31,042 nucleotides of DNA, taken from contig DDQG01000031.1 of NCBI GenBank assembly GCA_002342585.1, forward strand, positions 1 to 31,042. Direction: 5' to 3'. A model generated the notes under the pieces. That model was not told the DNA's origin and searched no databases. It saw nothing but the letters and a program-made list of their open reading frames with translations. Positions within the stretch are counted from its first letter, which is position 1, and each line of letters starts with the position of its first letter. The stretch is from Prevotellaceae bacterium UBA2448. Lineage in GTDB: Bacteria > Bacteroidota > Bacteroidia > Bacteroidales > Bacteroidaceae. The translations under genes were made by a program, and so were the position numbers. This document shows, piece after piece, positions 15,511-23,892 of this stretch.

Positions 15511-17019
15511 TCATTCATCAAAATTCAGTCGCAACTCTTCTGTATTTCTCTCTTCAAGAGTATATGCCGAACTACCATCGAAACAATGGGTACAGATTCT
15601 GCTCTTGTCGAGTCCGATAGCATCTACAATAGTTTCGAGTTTTGAGAACTTTAGAGTATCGAGATTCAATCTGCGAGCAATTTCGTCAACCATTCTCTTG
15701 TACTCTGGTGAATCTGTTTTGGTATATGCCTGAAGGCGTTCTTCTGGCATATCTACACTTGTAACTGTATTTGCTTCATCAAGCAAGGTAGCCTTTTCGT
15801 TTCCTGTTTCCAAGTCCATGATGACACGACGGGCAATCAGTTCGAGAGCACTCTTGCTGGCTGAGAAGTTTACGAAAGGACAAGCGTAAACCAAAGGAGG
15901 ACAAGCTATGCGCATGTGTACTTCTTTGGCTCCTAGTTCCTTCATTTTCTTAGCATTATTACGTAGTTGAGTACCACGAACGATAGAGTCGTCGCAGAAA
16001 AGACAACGTTTTCCTCTAATCATCGACTCGTTAGGAATGAGTTTCATTTTGGCAACAAGGTTACGCATATCCTGGTTTGCAGGCATAAACGAACGAGGCC
16101 ATGTAGGAGTGTATTTTGAGATACCACGGAAATATGGAGAGTGATGTCCTGCTGAATAACCGATTGCCATACCAACACCACTATCAGGAATTCCGCCTAC
16201 AGCATCTACTTCTGTCTTGTCCTCCTCACCCATTATTCGTCCAGTCTCATAACGTACGGATTCTACTGTTTTTCCTTCATAACTTGAGGTTGGGAAACCA
16301 TAGTAAATCCACAAGAAAGAACATACTTGACAGCCTTTGTTTGGTTTTCTCAATTGTTCAAAACCATCTACACGCAGACGAACAATCTCGCCTGGTCCGA
16401 GGTAGTATGTCGTATCGTATCCAAGATTCGGGAAGGCGGATGATTCACTTGTAGCTGCCATAGCTCCATCTTTCTGTCCTAAAACTATAGGTGTTCTGCC
16501 CCATGAATCACGAGCAGCAATGATTCCGTTTTCTGTCAGAAGGAGTATTGAACAAGAACCTTTTATGGTATTATATACATTTTCTATACCATCAACGAAT
16601 GTTTTTCCGCGGATAATCATCAAACCTACCAACTCTGTTGGATTAATCTTTCCGGAACTGAACTCGCTAAGATGCATATTCTCGTTTAGGAGTTTATCGG
16701 CTATCTCCTCCATATTGTTGATTTTTGCAACTGTGACAAGTGCAAATCTGCCCAGATGCGAATTCATCAACAATGGTTGGGCATCAGTATCACTAATAAT
16801 GCCGATACCTGAGTTGCCGTGAAACTTATCCAATTCGTCTTCGAAACGAGTACGGAAATAAGAACTTTCCAGATTGTGAATAGAACGGAAAAAACCTTTT
16901 TCTGTACTGTACGAAGCCATACCACCACGTTTTGTACCAAGATGCGACTGATAGTCCGTACCATAGAACAAATCCGTAGTACACTTCTTTGTTGAAACTA
17001 CCCCAAAAAAACCACCCAT
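15511..17019 (-). CDS. PurF-like amidophosphoribosyltransferase without the catalytic N-terminal cysteine
   Basis: A 502-residue homologue of glutamine-PRPP amidotransferase, which makes phosphoribosylamine, the first committed step of purine synthesis. The phosphoribosyltransferase half looks complete, with the PRPP loop DDSIVRGT at 343-350 and 'GGIPDSGVGMAIGYS' before it. Cysteines C233, C380, C476 and C479 sit where B. subtilis PurF binds its iron-sulfur cluster. The glutaminase half begins Met-Gly-Gly-Phe-Phe-Gly, whereas active enzymes expose Cys after Met1 removal (Met-Cys-Gly). Without that nucleophile it should not hydrolyse glutamine; it may use free ammonia, a partner, or have another role. 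A conventional purF would be expected elsewhere in the genome. Confidence 0.9.
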   Translation of the reverse strand: MGGFFGVVSTKKCTTDLFYGTDYQSHLGTKRGGMASYSTEKGFFRSIHNLESSYFRTRFEDELDKFHGNSGIGIISDTDAQPLLMNSHLGRFALVTVAKINNMEEIADKLLNENMHLSEFSSGKINPTELVGLMIIRGKTFVDGIENVYNTIKGSCSILLLTENGIIAARDSWGRTPIVLGQKDGAMAATSESSAFPNLGYDTTYYLGPGEIVRLRVDGFEQLRKPNKGCQVCSFLWIYYGFPTSSYEGKTVESVRYETGRIMGEEDKTEVDAVGGIPDSGVGMAIGYSAGHHSPYFRGISKYTPTWPRSFMPANQDMRNLVAKMKLIPNESMIRGKRCLFCDDSIVRGTQLRNNAKKMKELGAKEVHMRIACPPLVYACPFVNFSASKSALELIARRVIMDLETGNEKATLLDEANTVTSVDMPEERLQAYTKTDSPEYKRMVDEIARRLNLDTLKFSKLETIVDAIGLDKSRICTHCFDGSSAYTLEERNTEELRLNFDE

Positions 17020-17078
17020 ATTATTTTATATTTTTCTTATTGATTACTAATATTCTTTTCTCACACATCATTATCTTG

Positions 17079-19706
17079 TTAGAAAGTCATTCTAAAAATG
17101 AATCTGACACCATTCTTGTTGATATTAGGATGGTCAAGATATGTGAGACGTCTTACATATACTACATGGAACAATTTAAAGATATTATGCACACCGACAA
17201 CAGCCTCTATGTAAGGCTTCTTGGCATCCATCTTATATGTGTTCGATTCGTATGTACCATCACCATTGAATCGTCCTGGGAAGAAGAACAGACTCGGATC
17301 AGAATATCCGCTTGCAGCAGGATTATTCTTATCTGTAAGAGTTCCCCACAGCACGTTTATACCTATCCACTCTCTCCATTTCAGTTTCTTTAATAAAGGA
17401 ATACGGTTCAGAATCTTTCCGTTCATATCCCAGCTAACCATCAGCGATGCATAACGGTCGTTCAGGAATTCCCATATATTGATGAGGTTGAAATTGTAGT
17501 CCTGCAAGATATAAGTATCGTTAGCAACAGGGTGAATCAACAATGGATAAGGAACCTTACTCCATTGTGCACCAGCTTTGATGTCGGTATCAATCTTACC
17601 CCACGAACCCATCCAAAAACGTTTATACATACCGGCTTCCGTCACATGATAATTATACTGTCCACCCAACAAACCTTTCACACCCATTGTGTGGGAAACG
17701 AAAAATACTGGAGCATCAAGATTTATCTTTAGACGTCGTTGCTTAGTATTTATATATGTAGCACCTGGTTCGAAAGTGATTGTTGCTTTCAACTCAGTTG
17801 TAATCATCTTATTATCCCAAACATTAGGATCGTTCACCGGCACATAAGTTCCTGCGGCAGTTCTACGACCTGTACCTAAATGTTCGAAGAACAACTCATC
17901 CACAGCATCATTCCGAGTGCGGTCTATATGAGCATAGAATTTCATTCCAGCTTCCCACTCACGATCGTACATCAGTTTCCACGACTTAGTGTGGTAGAAC
18001 TGGTCAACCTTTGACGACTTAAACGCCATGAACATATTATCCTTATCCGTAGTCATGAACTTAGTGTACGGACTGGTGATATCGTTGTAGTATTGGAATT
18101 GTATGTTATTCTTTGGGAACTCACGATGCAAGTATGCTTTTTTATTGAACGAATAAGTAGCTTTGAGCATACCATACACATTCTTTGATTTTGTTCCGTA
18201 AGCAACATATCCATCAAGGAATAAATGAGGATTCAGGTGAGCGGTAGTAAATCCGGAAATACGGAAACGCCATGAATCATAGTGGTTCTTGGATATGATA
18301 GTGTTGATAGGTCCGAAGTCAAATTTATTCTTATCTGTTGACGATGCAGTCTCTATATAGTTTTCAATCAGAGCCTTCAGTCCAAACATAATCCACTTGA
18401 ATCCTTTTATGTTCTGCAGTTTCTCCATGAACGAACCCATCTTGCTCTCAGACTGGGTCAACTCTACCTGACGGAATTCCGACCAATACTCCTCAGACTT
18501 CATTTTTGCATCAGGTTCTGTCTTTGTTGCTCCCTTTATACTTTTGAACACTTTGTCAGGAATTGGCGTAAACGAGTAATCGAAATTACGGGTTGTACGT
18601 TGCACCATCAACTTCTGAATCTTAGCAATAAGCTTCATTTCTACAATCATATCGTTGACTGTGCATACTCGTTCACCTGTAGGCAACTGCACAAGGTCCT
18701 GACGGATTATCATATTCTCCACAAAGTTCACATCCGAACGCCTTGGAATATTCAGTTCCACACGACGTACTGCGTATGTAGAGTCTTTCATGATATATAC
18801 ATGTCCTGAAAAACCAAAATCCTGCTGATTATTCGGCAGGAATCCCACATCGATTACTGAGTCATTCTCAATTTTCAATGTGTCTTGTAGATAATATCTG
18901 TAGAAATTGATTGCGTTATCAGCAATTGGTGACTTGAAAGGATATTGCAGCAGTCGGCACTCATTATCGTAGATGTTCACATCAGTAAAGACATCCTTCA
19001 ACATCGTAGTAAGGATTTCTCCTGTATTAATCAGTTCGTTCACACCTTTATCACTCTGAGCCTTGATAAGTCTCTTTTCACTATGAGGCGATTTTCTGTA
19101 GAAGTTGTCCGACACCATCTCCTGCACAATAACAGGCAGAATCAGTTTTCCTGTCTCCGGACAGCGTTCTACGTGGTCTTTTAGGAACGCCAATGTCTTA
19201 AATTCTCCATCTTCAAACACCCTCTCTGTAAACTCATTCAGCGAGAATGTCATCTTCTCATATTTCTGGAATGAATAGTAGTCTTTCTCTCTGAGGTCTG
19301 TCTGCCATTTATGTGCAATCACATTCCTCATCAAGTCTACAGCAGGATTGTTTTTGCGAGAGTATTTCTTTTTCTTTGCCTGAACAGTCACACCTTCCAG
19401 CAGTCGTGCTTCAGGCACAAGTCTTACTTGCAGATTTTTATTACTACCGAAAGCTTTCAGTTTTATCACCTGGGTCACATATCCCATCGAAGTGACTTTT
19501 ATCTCCCTCAGGGCAGAATCTTCTTTCAGTACGAACCGTCCGTTTTCATCTGTTTGTTCTCCGATACCTGTATTGTCATAGTACACATTTACGTAGTCGA
19601 GTGGCTGTCGGGTCTTTGAGTCTATAACCCTACCAGTCACTTGCCCCAATGCATTCAGGGTACTCAAACAAGCTATCGTGTAGAATATAAATCTTTTTAA
19701 TACCAT
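17079..19706 (-). CDS. DUF5686 outer-membrane protein with carboxypeptidase-like regulatory domain
   Basis: An 875-residue protein with a signal peptide (about 1-21). A CarboxypepD-regulatory-like beta domain follows ('VTGRVIDSKTRQPLDYVNV', about 22-105), then a long DUF5686 region ending in Phe ('FIFRMTF'), as expected for an outer-membrane beta-barrel. No TonB box or plug domain typical of SusC is seen and no SusD partner is nearby, so this is not a standard glycan-import receptor. Many aromatic, alternating strands occur after about residue 480. It is 21 bp downstream of the glycosidase-like gene and appears to share its operon. The role is unknown, possibly in envelope biogenesis. Confidence 0.88.
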   Translation of the reverse strand: MVLKRFIFYTIACLSTLNALGQVTGRVIDSKTRQPLDYVNVYYDNTGIGEQTDENGRFVLKEDSALREIKVTSMGYVTQVIKLKAFGSNKNLQVRLVPEARLLEGVTVQAKKKKYSRKNNPAVDLMRNVIAHKWQTDLREKDYYSFQKYEKMTFSLNEFTERVFEDGEFKTLAFLKDHVERCPETGKLILPVIVQEMVSDNFYRKSPHSEKRLIKAQSDKGVNELINTGEILTTMLKDVFTDVNIYDNECRLLQYPFKSPIADNAINFYRYYLQDTLKIENDSVIDVGFLPNNQQDFGFSGHVYIMKDSTYAVRRVELNIPRRSDVNFVENMIIRQDLVQLPTGERVCTVNDMIVEMKLIAKIQKLMVQRTTRNFDYSFTPIPDKVFKSIKGATKTEPDAKMKSEEYWSEFRQVELTQSESKMGSFMEKLQNIKGFKWIMFGLKALIENYIETASSTDKNKFDFGPINTIISKNHYDSWRFRISGFTTAHLNPHLFLDGYVAYGTKSKNVYGMLKATYSFNKKAYLHREFPKNNIQFQYYNDITSPYTKFMTTDKDNMFMAFKSSKVDQFYHTKSWKLMYDREWEAGMKFYAHIDRTRNDAVDELFFEHLGTGRRTAAGTYVPVNDPNVWDNKMITTELKATITFEPGATYINTKQRRLKINLDAPVFFVSHTMGVKGLLGGQYNYHVTEAGMYKRFWMGSWGKIDTDIKAGAQWSKVPYPLLIHPVANDTYILQDYNFNLINIWEFLNDRYASLMVSWDMNGKILNRIPLLKKLKWREWIGINVLWGTLTDKNNPAASGYSDPSLFFFPGRFNGDGTYESNTYKMDAKKPYIEAVVGVHNIFKLFHVVYVRRLTYLDHPNINKNGVRFIFRMTF

Positions 19707-19727
19707 CAGAATCTTAATACTAATACT

Positions 19728-21221
19728 TTAAAGTTTTACCTTGATACCCTTCGACTCATTCTGCAAGCGATCTAGAGCTGTAATAACGAAGGTACAATCG
19801 AACTGGTTTCCACGCAACAGTATTTTTGTATCACGTGTTATGCCGTATATATTGCGTGCCGATTCTGTGTTCACTCTCTCCCCTTTCTCAAAGCGATATA
19901 CGACATACTGTATTGCCTTGTCCATTTCCTTCTTAGCACTTGGAGCTTGCCAAGTCAGGTAGATATTATTATTGTCAAATTCGATATTTGCCTTACGCGG
20001 TTTCTTGGGAGCTTTCTTATCGATAAACTTCATCTGAGGCTGTAAGGCAGGAGTACTGTGATAAACTTTCTCAAGAAGTGTTCGATAATTACCAGGATTG
20101 TTTACTACAGCTGCTGCATACCATTGACAACTGCCTTCTACATTCTTTAGTGAGCGTTGCAGTTCGTACTTAGCTCTCATCTGGTGCAATTGCGGATTCT
20201 GTGGGTCAGAACCTTTTACTGTTCGTTCTACGTCTTGTCCGATGAATACTGGTCGCATTCCGCAGTAGTCGTTCCACCAACGACAAAGCACATCGTAATC
20301 AGCCACCTTAGTACCTATATTCCAATAAATCTGTGGCAGGGTGTAGTCAACCCATCCTTTCTTTGCCCACAAAACTACATCAGCATACAGGTCGTCGTAG
20401 TTCTGAGTTCCTGCTGTAGCACTACCATCAGGACCATTCACTCCGTTCTTACTATTGCGGTAAATACCAAAAGGAGAAACGCCAAACTTAACCCAAGGTT
20501 TTACAGAACGAATCAGTTCGTGCAGGTCCTGGATAAGCAGATTCACGTTGTCTCTACGCCAGTCACCTATATCTTGAATACCTCTATTATCTGCGGCGAA
20601 ATAAGCTCCGTCAGGAATTGGTCTGCCAGCATCAGGATAAGGATAGAAGTAATCGTCCATATGTATTCCGTCCACATCATATCTGTTCAGGATATCCTCC
20701 ACAACCATACAGGTATATAGTCTGTTTGAAGCAAGGGCTGGATTAAAAATCAGCAGGTCGCCATACTGGAATACCCTATCCGGATGTTCCACAGCTGCAT
20801 GGTTCTGTGCCAAAGCAGTAGTACCCTTAGTTTTTGCACGATATGGGTTTATCCATGCATGACATTCCATGCAGCGCTTATGACACTCCTCTACCATCCA
20901 AGCCAGAGGATCCCAACCGTCCTGTGGAGCCATACCCTGTTGACCAGTCAGATAGCGTGACCAAGGTTCGTACGATGACTGATACAGAGCATCTCCTTCG
21001 GCTCTTACCTGGAACATGATAGCATTGATACCAGCACCCTGCAACACATCGAGTTGACTGCTCAGCATTTGTCTGATTTGAGCCATCGACTTACCCAGGT
21101 ACTGACCGTTTACACATTGAATCCATGCTCCACGGAATTCGCGCTTAGGATTCTGAGCATTCATTCCCAAAACCATAAGGAGGGAAACGAGCATCACCAA
21201 TAATTTTCTTTGTATATTCAT
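19728..21221 (-). CDS. Secreted glycosyl-hydrolase-like GHL10 (DUF187) protein with FN3-like C-terminus
   Basis: A 497-residue protein with an N-terminal signal peptide (hydrophobic 8-20, cleaved near 'GMNAQ'). The TIM-barrel-like GHL10 domain begins 'REFRGAWIQCVNGQYLGKS' and contains 'FQVRAEGDALY', 'HAWINPYR', the acidic motif 'VDGIHMDDYFYPYP' (D189-D190) and 'FGVSPFGIYRN'. A fibronectin type III-like domain occupies about 405-497. The family is predicted to act on cell-wall or other polysaccharides, but the substrate is not known. It sits 18 bp downstream of the phospholipase D-like gene and 21 bp upstream of DUF5686. Confidence 0.9.
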   Translation of the reverse strand: MNIQRKLLVMLVSLLMVLGMNAQNPKREFRGAWIQCVNGQYLGKSMAQIRQMLSSQLDVLQGAGINAIMFQVRAEGDALYQSSYEPWSRYLTGQQGMAPQDGWDPLAWMVEECHKRCMECHAWINPYRAKTKGTTALAQNHAAVEHPDRVFQYGDLLIFNPALASNRLYTCMVVEDILNRYDVDGIHMDDYFYPYPDAGRPIPDGAYFAADNRGIQDIGDWRRDNVNLLIQDLHELIRSVKPWVKFGVSPFGIYRNSKNGVNGPDGSATAGTQNYDDLYADVVLWAKKGWVDYTLPQIYWNIGTKVADYDVLCRWWNDYCGMRPVFIGQDVERTVKGSDPQNPQLHQMRAKYELQRSLKNVEGSCQWYAAAVVNNPGNYRTLLEKVYHSTPALQPQMKFIDKKAPKKPRKANIEFDNNNIYLTWQAPSAKKEMDKAIQYVVYRFEKGERVNTESARNIYGITRDTKILLRGNQFDCTFVITALDRLQNESKGIKVKL

Positions 21222-21239
21222 CGTTTTAAATTATATTCT

Positions 21240-22532
21240 TTACAAAACTGGAGTTAATAGATTTCCGAACCATCCCACAAACTGCTTCCACGCTGTTCTT
21301 GTGCGCCAGTAGCCTTTCTTTATTTCGAACGAACTGGGTTTCTGTGCCTCAAACAAATCAACCATCTCTTTTGTCAGTCGTTTCGACAGTATCAGGGTGT
21401 TTACTTCGTAATCGCATCGCAGACTTCTTGCATCCATATTCGACGAACCCACAGTACAAATCTCATCATCCACAATCATCAGTTTTGAGTGGTGGAAACC
21501 GCCTTCAAACAACCACACCCTTGCCCCGCGCTTCATCAGGTTGTTACCTACATAATGAGTTGCTTCCGGTGTAAGGGGAACATCGCTTTTTGCTGAAAGA
21601 ATAATCTGCACGTCTATTCCGCGGTCAACAGCTCTCTTTAGAGCTTGTCTCACCTTATGAGTAGGTACGAAATAAGGACTTATCAGTTTCACGCTTTTCC
21701 TCGCACTATTTATCATCGTGACAAAGAGGTCGCGTATAGCATCCGATGTCTTTCTTGCAGCACGGTCAACAATCACCAGGTCTTCATTGCCATGTGGCAT
21801 TCTTACTCCATATTCCCTTGGGAAATAGTTAATGCCTTCAATCTTCTCCTTTGTCACCTTCTCCCACATACGGGCAAATATTCGGTTCAAATCATCTACA
21901 GCTCCACCTTCAATCCTCATGTGCAGGTCGTGCCAGTCACCCACTTCGGGAATTCCCGTTATATAGTAATCTGCCACATTCATACCACCTGTGTATGCCA
22001 CCTTTCCGTCTATCACCACAATTTTTCTGTGGTCACGCGGAATAATGTGGTTCACCCAGGGAAATCTGATAGGGTCGAAAAGCACAAGGTCTATTCCCAA
22101 CGAACGGATGCTGTCGTGCATCGCAGATTTGATAGGACGGTTGTTCGACGAATTACCAAACGCATCGTAAAGGGCTCTTACCTTAACGCCTTCCTTTGCC
22201 TTCTCAGCCAACAACTGGAACAGCAGTCTTGCAATGGAGTCGTTCCTGAAGTTGAAATATTCAAGATGAATAAAACTCTTTGCCTGTCGCACATCCTCAA
22301 AGAGATTAACAAACTTATCGTGCCCACAGTTAAAGAATTTCAGTTCGTTGTCATGTGTGATTCTCAACCCTCTTTCAGTCATGTGGTCAGCAAGTGCTTC
22401 GGTTGCAGACTTTGCAACAGTATCGTTCTGAGCTTTCGTTATCTGCGGACAATATATTGCCCCAATCAGGCACGTCAGCATCAACGATTGCTTAATCCTA
22501 AAACTGTATAACCTCATGACCTTCGATTTCAC
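21240..22532 (-). CDS. Phospholipase D-family cardiolipin synthase-like protein with signal peptide
   Basis: A 430-residue protein with both HKD motifs of the phospholipase D superfamily: H168/K170/D175 in 'DHRKIVVID' and H348/K350/D355 in 'HSKLMIVDD'. Bacterial members of this arrangement condense phosphatidylglycerol into cardiolipin. It lacks the paired N-terminal membrane helices of ClsA and instead has a cleavable-looking signal ending near 'ITKAQ', so the enzyme should act outside the cytoplasm. Met6 (22517) is a plausible true start because a -7-like element lies just upstream of the first ATG. It heads the minus-strand envelope block. Confidence 0.88.
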   Translation of the reverse strand: MKSKVMRLYSFRIKQSLMLTCLIGAIYCPQITKAQNDTVAKSATEALADHMTERGLRITHDNELKFFNCGHDKFVNLFEDVRQAKSFIHLEYFNFRNDSIARLLFQLLAEKAKEGVKVRALYDAFGNSSNNRPIKSAMHDSIRSLGIDLVLFDPIRFPWVNHIIPRDHRKIVVIDGKVAYTGGMNVADYYITGIPEVGDWHDLHMRIEGGAVDDLNRIFARMWEKVTKEKIEGINYFPREYGVRMPHGNEDLVIVDRAARKTSDAIRDLFVTMINSARKSVKLISPYFVPTHKVRQALKRAVDRGIDVQIILSAKSDVPLTPEATHYVGNNLMKRGARVWLFEGGFHHSKLMIVDDEICTVGSSNMDARSLRCDYEVNTLILSKRLTKEMVDLFEAQKPSSFEIKKGYWRTRTAWKQFVGWFGNLLTPVL

Positions 22533-22536
22533 GATG

Positions 22537-22544
22537 CGAAGGTA
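22537..22544 (-). promoter_or_regulatory. Possible -7 element for the cardiolipin synthase-like gene
   Basis: Read on the minus strand, TACCTTCG differs by one base from the TACCTTTG of panC. No TTTG is found at the right distance upstream, so this is weak. If real, transcription would begin about at the annotated first ATG, which would favour Met6 at 22517 as start. Confidence 0.3.
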
Positions 22545-22614
22545 CGATTTTTTTACAAATCTAATGCTACTACATTACAAATAAAACATAAAAAAATAAA
22601 AATGCCGTAAAGAG

Positions 22615-22646
22615 TTTGGCTTTCCCCTCGTTTTACCGTACCTTTG
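22615..22646 (+). promoter_or_regulatory. Bacteroidetes-type promoter of panC-panD
   Basis: TTTG at 22615-22618, a 20-bp spacer, then TACCTTTG at 22639-22646: a full match to the TTTG / TAnnTTTG pattern of the phylum's primary sigma factor. The ATG of panC starts 22 bp downstream, implying a very short leader with little room for regulation. Confidence 0.8.
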
Positions 22647-22668
22647 CAGACAATTTATATACACAAAA

Positions 22669-23517
22669 ATGGAAGTTGTTAGTAAAATTGCAGATCTGAA
22701 AGCCAGAGTGGCTGCATTTAAGGCATCAGGCAAGACCGTCGGACTCGTTCCTACAATGGGAGCTCTCCACAATGGTCATGCATCACTTGTAAAGCGCTCT
22801 GTTAGTGAGAACGACGTAACAGTTGTCAGCGTATTTGTCAATCCGACTCAGTTTAACGACAAGAACGACCTTGCCAATTATCCTCGCACTTTTGAAGCCG
22901 ATCGTGACTTACTTGCAGGACTGGGTGCAACACTTATGTTTGCCCCTACTGCCGACGAAGTTTATCCAGAACCCGACACTCGCTCTTTCAGTTATCCTCC
23001 TACAGATACAGTTATGGAGGGTGCTTTCCGTCCCGGTCATTTCAATGGTGTTTGTCAGATAGTAAGCAAACTTTTCGCTTTCGTAGAACCAGACCGTTCT
23101 TACTTTGGAGAGAAAGATTTTCAGCAGATTGCTGTCATTCGTGCTATGGCTGCCGAACACTTCCCTTCCCTTACCATCTGTCCTTGTCCTATAGTTCGTG
23201 AAGACGACGGACTGGCACTCTCAAGTCGCAACACACTCCTCACTCCTGCTGAACGTCAGATTGCCCCAGCTATCTTCAAAGCACTCAGTCGCAGTATTGC
23301 ATTCTCCAAGCAGCACTCAGTTGCAGAGACAAAGCAAAGTGTAATCGACGAGATAAATAGTGTTGACGGACTGGAAGTGCAGTACTACGAAATCGTTGAT
23401 GCCATCGCTCTCCGTTCCGTAACCGATTGGAACGAAGCTGAGCATATTCAGGGTTGCATCACTGTATTCTGCGGACACACCCCTATCCGACTCATCGATA
23501 ACATCAATTATAAATAA
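22669..23517 (+). CDS. panC: Pantothenate synthetase
   Basis: A 282-residue enzyme that joins pantoate and beta-alanine with ATP to make pantothenate, the precursor of coenzyme A. The HIGH-like motif is seen in 'VPTMGALHNGHASLV' (residues 27-41). 'FVNPTQF', 'FGEKDFQQ' and 'LSSRN' follow at the expected spacing, and the length is normal. It is the first gene after a canonical promoter and is followed by panD 30 bp later, so the operon supplies both the last step and one of its substrates. Confidence 0.97.
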   Translation: MEVVSKIADLKARVAAFKASGKTVGLVPTMGALHNGHASLVKRSVSENDVTVVSVFVNPTQFNDKNDLANYPRTFEADRDLLAGLGATLMFAPTADEVYPEPDTRSFSYPPTDTVMEGAFRPGHFNGVCQIVSKLFAFVEPDRSYFGEKDFQQIAVIRAMAAEHFPSLTICPCPIVREDDGLALSSRNTLLTPAERQIAPAIFKALSRSIAFSKQHSVAETKQSVIDEINSVDGLEVQYYEIVDAIALRSVTDWNEAEHIQGCITVFCGHTPIRLIDNINYK

Positions 23518-23547
23518 CGGATTCTAATCCACAAATATAAAAAGGAA

Positions 23548-23892
23548 ATGCAGATAGAAGTTCTGAAATCCAAAATACATTGTGCCAAGGTAACTGAGGC
23601 AAACCTCAACTACATGGGTAGCATCACCATTGACGAAGACCTGATGGATGCAGCAAATATCATCGAGGGCGAACGTGTTCATATTGCAAACAACAATAAT
23701 GGCGAACGTCTCGACACTTATGTAATCAAGGGTGAGCGCGGTAGTGGTTGCATCTGTCTCAATGGTGCATCTGCGCGTAAGGTTCAGATTGGCGATGTCA
23801 TCATCATCATGTCCTATGCCATTATGGACTTTGAGGAGGCAAAGCGCTGGAAACCTGCAGTTATCTTCCCAGATGCTGACAACAAACTCTGA
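23548..23892 (+). CDS. panD: Aspartate 1-decarboxylase
   Basis: A 114-residue pyruvoyl enzyme that makes beta-alanine from aspartate. The self-cleavage site Gly24-Ser25 is present in 'NYMGSITID'; after cleavage Ser25 becomes the pyruvoyl group. 'RLDTYVIKGERGSG' and 'NGASARKVQIGD' are the other family blocks. It shares a transcript with panC. Its last 32 bases overlap the end of the convergent aminotransferase gene. Confidence 0.97.
   Translation: MQIEVLKSKIHCAKVTEANLNYMGSITIDEDLMDAANIIEGERVHIANNNNGERLDTYVIKGERGSGCICLNGASARKVQIGDVIIIMSYAIMDFEEAKRWKPAVIFPDADNKL

Noticed and set aside
17079..21221. Polysaccharide utilisation locus
   Set aside because: There is a glycosidase-like gene and an outer-membrane barrel, but no SusC plug/TonB box, no SusD and no hybrid regulator beside them, so a PUL call is unsupported.
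21645..22511. 288-codon plus-strand frame opposite the cardiolipin synthase-like gene
   Set aside because: Antisense to both the HKD1 region and the signal-peptide region of a convincing gene.
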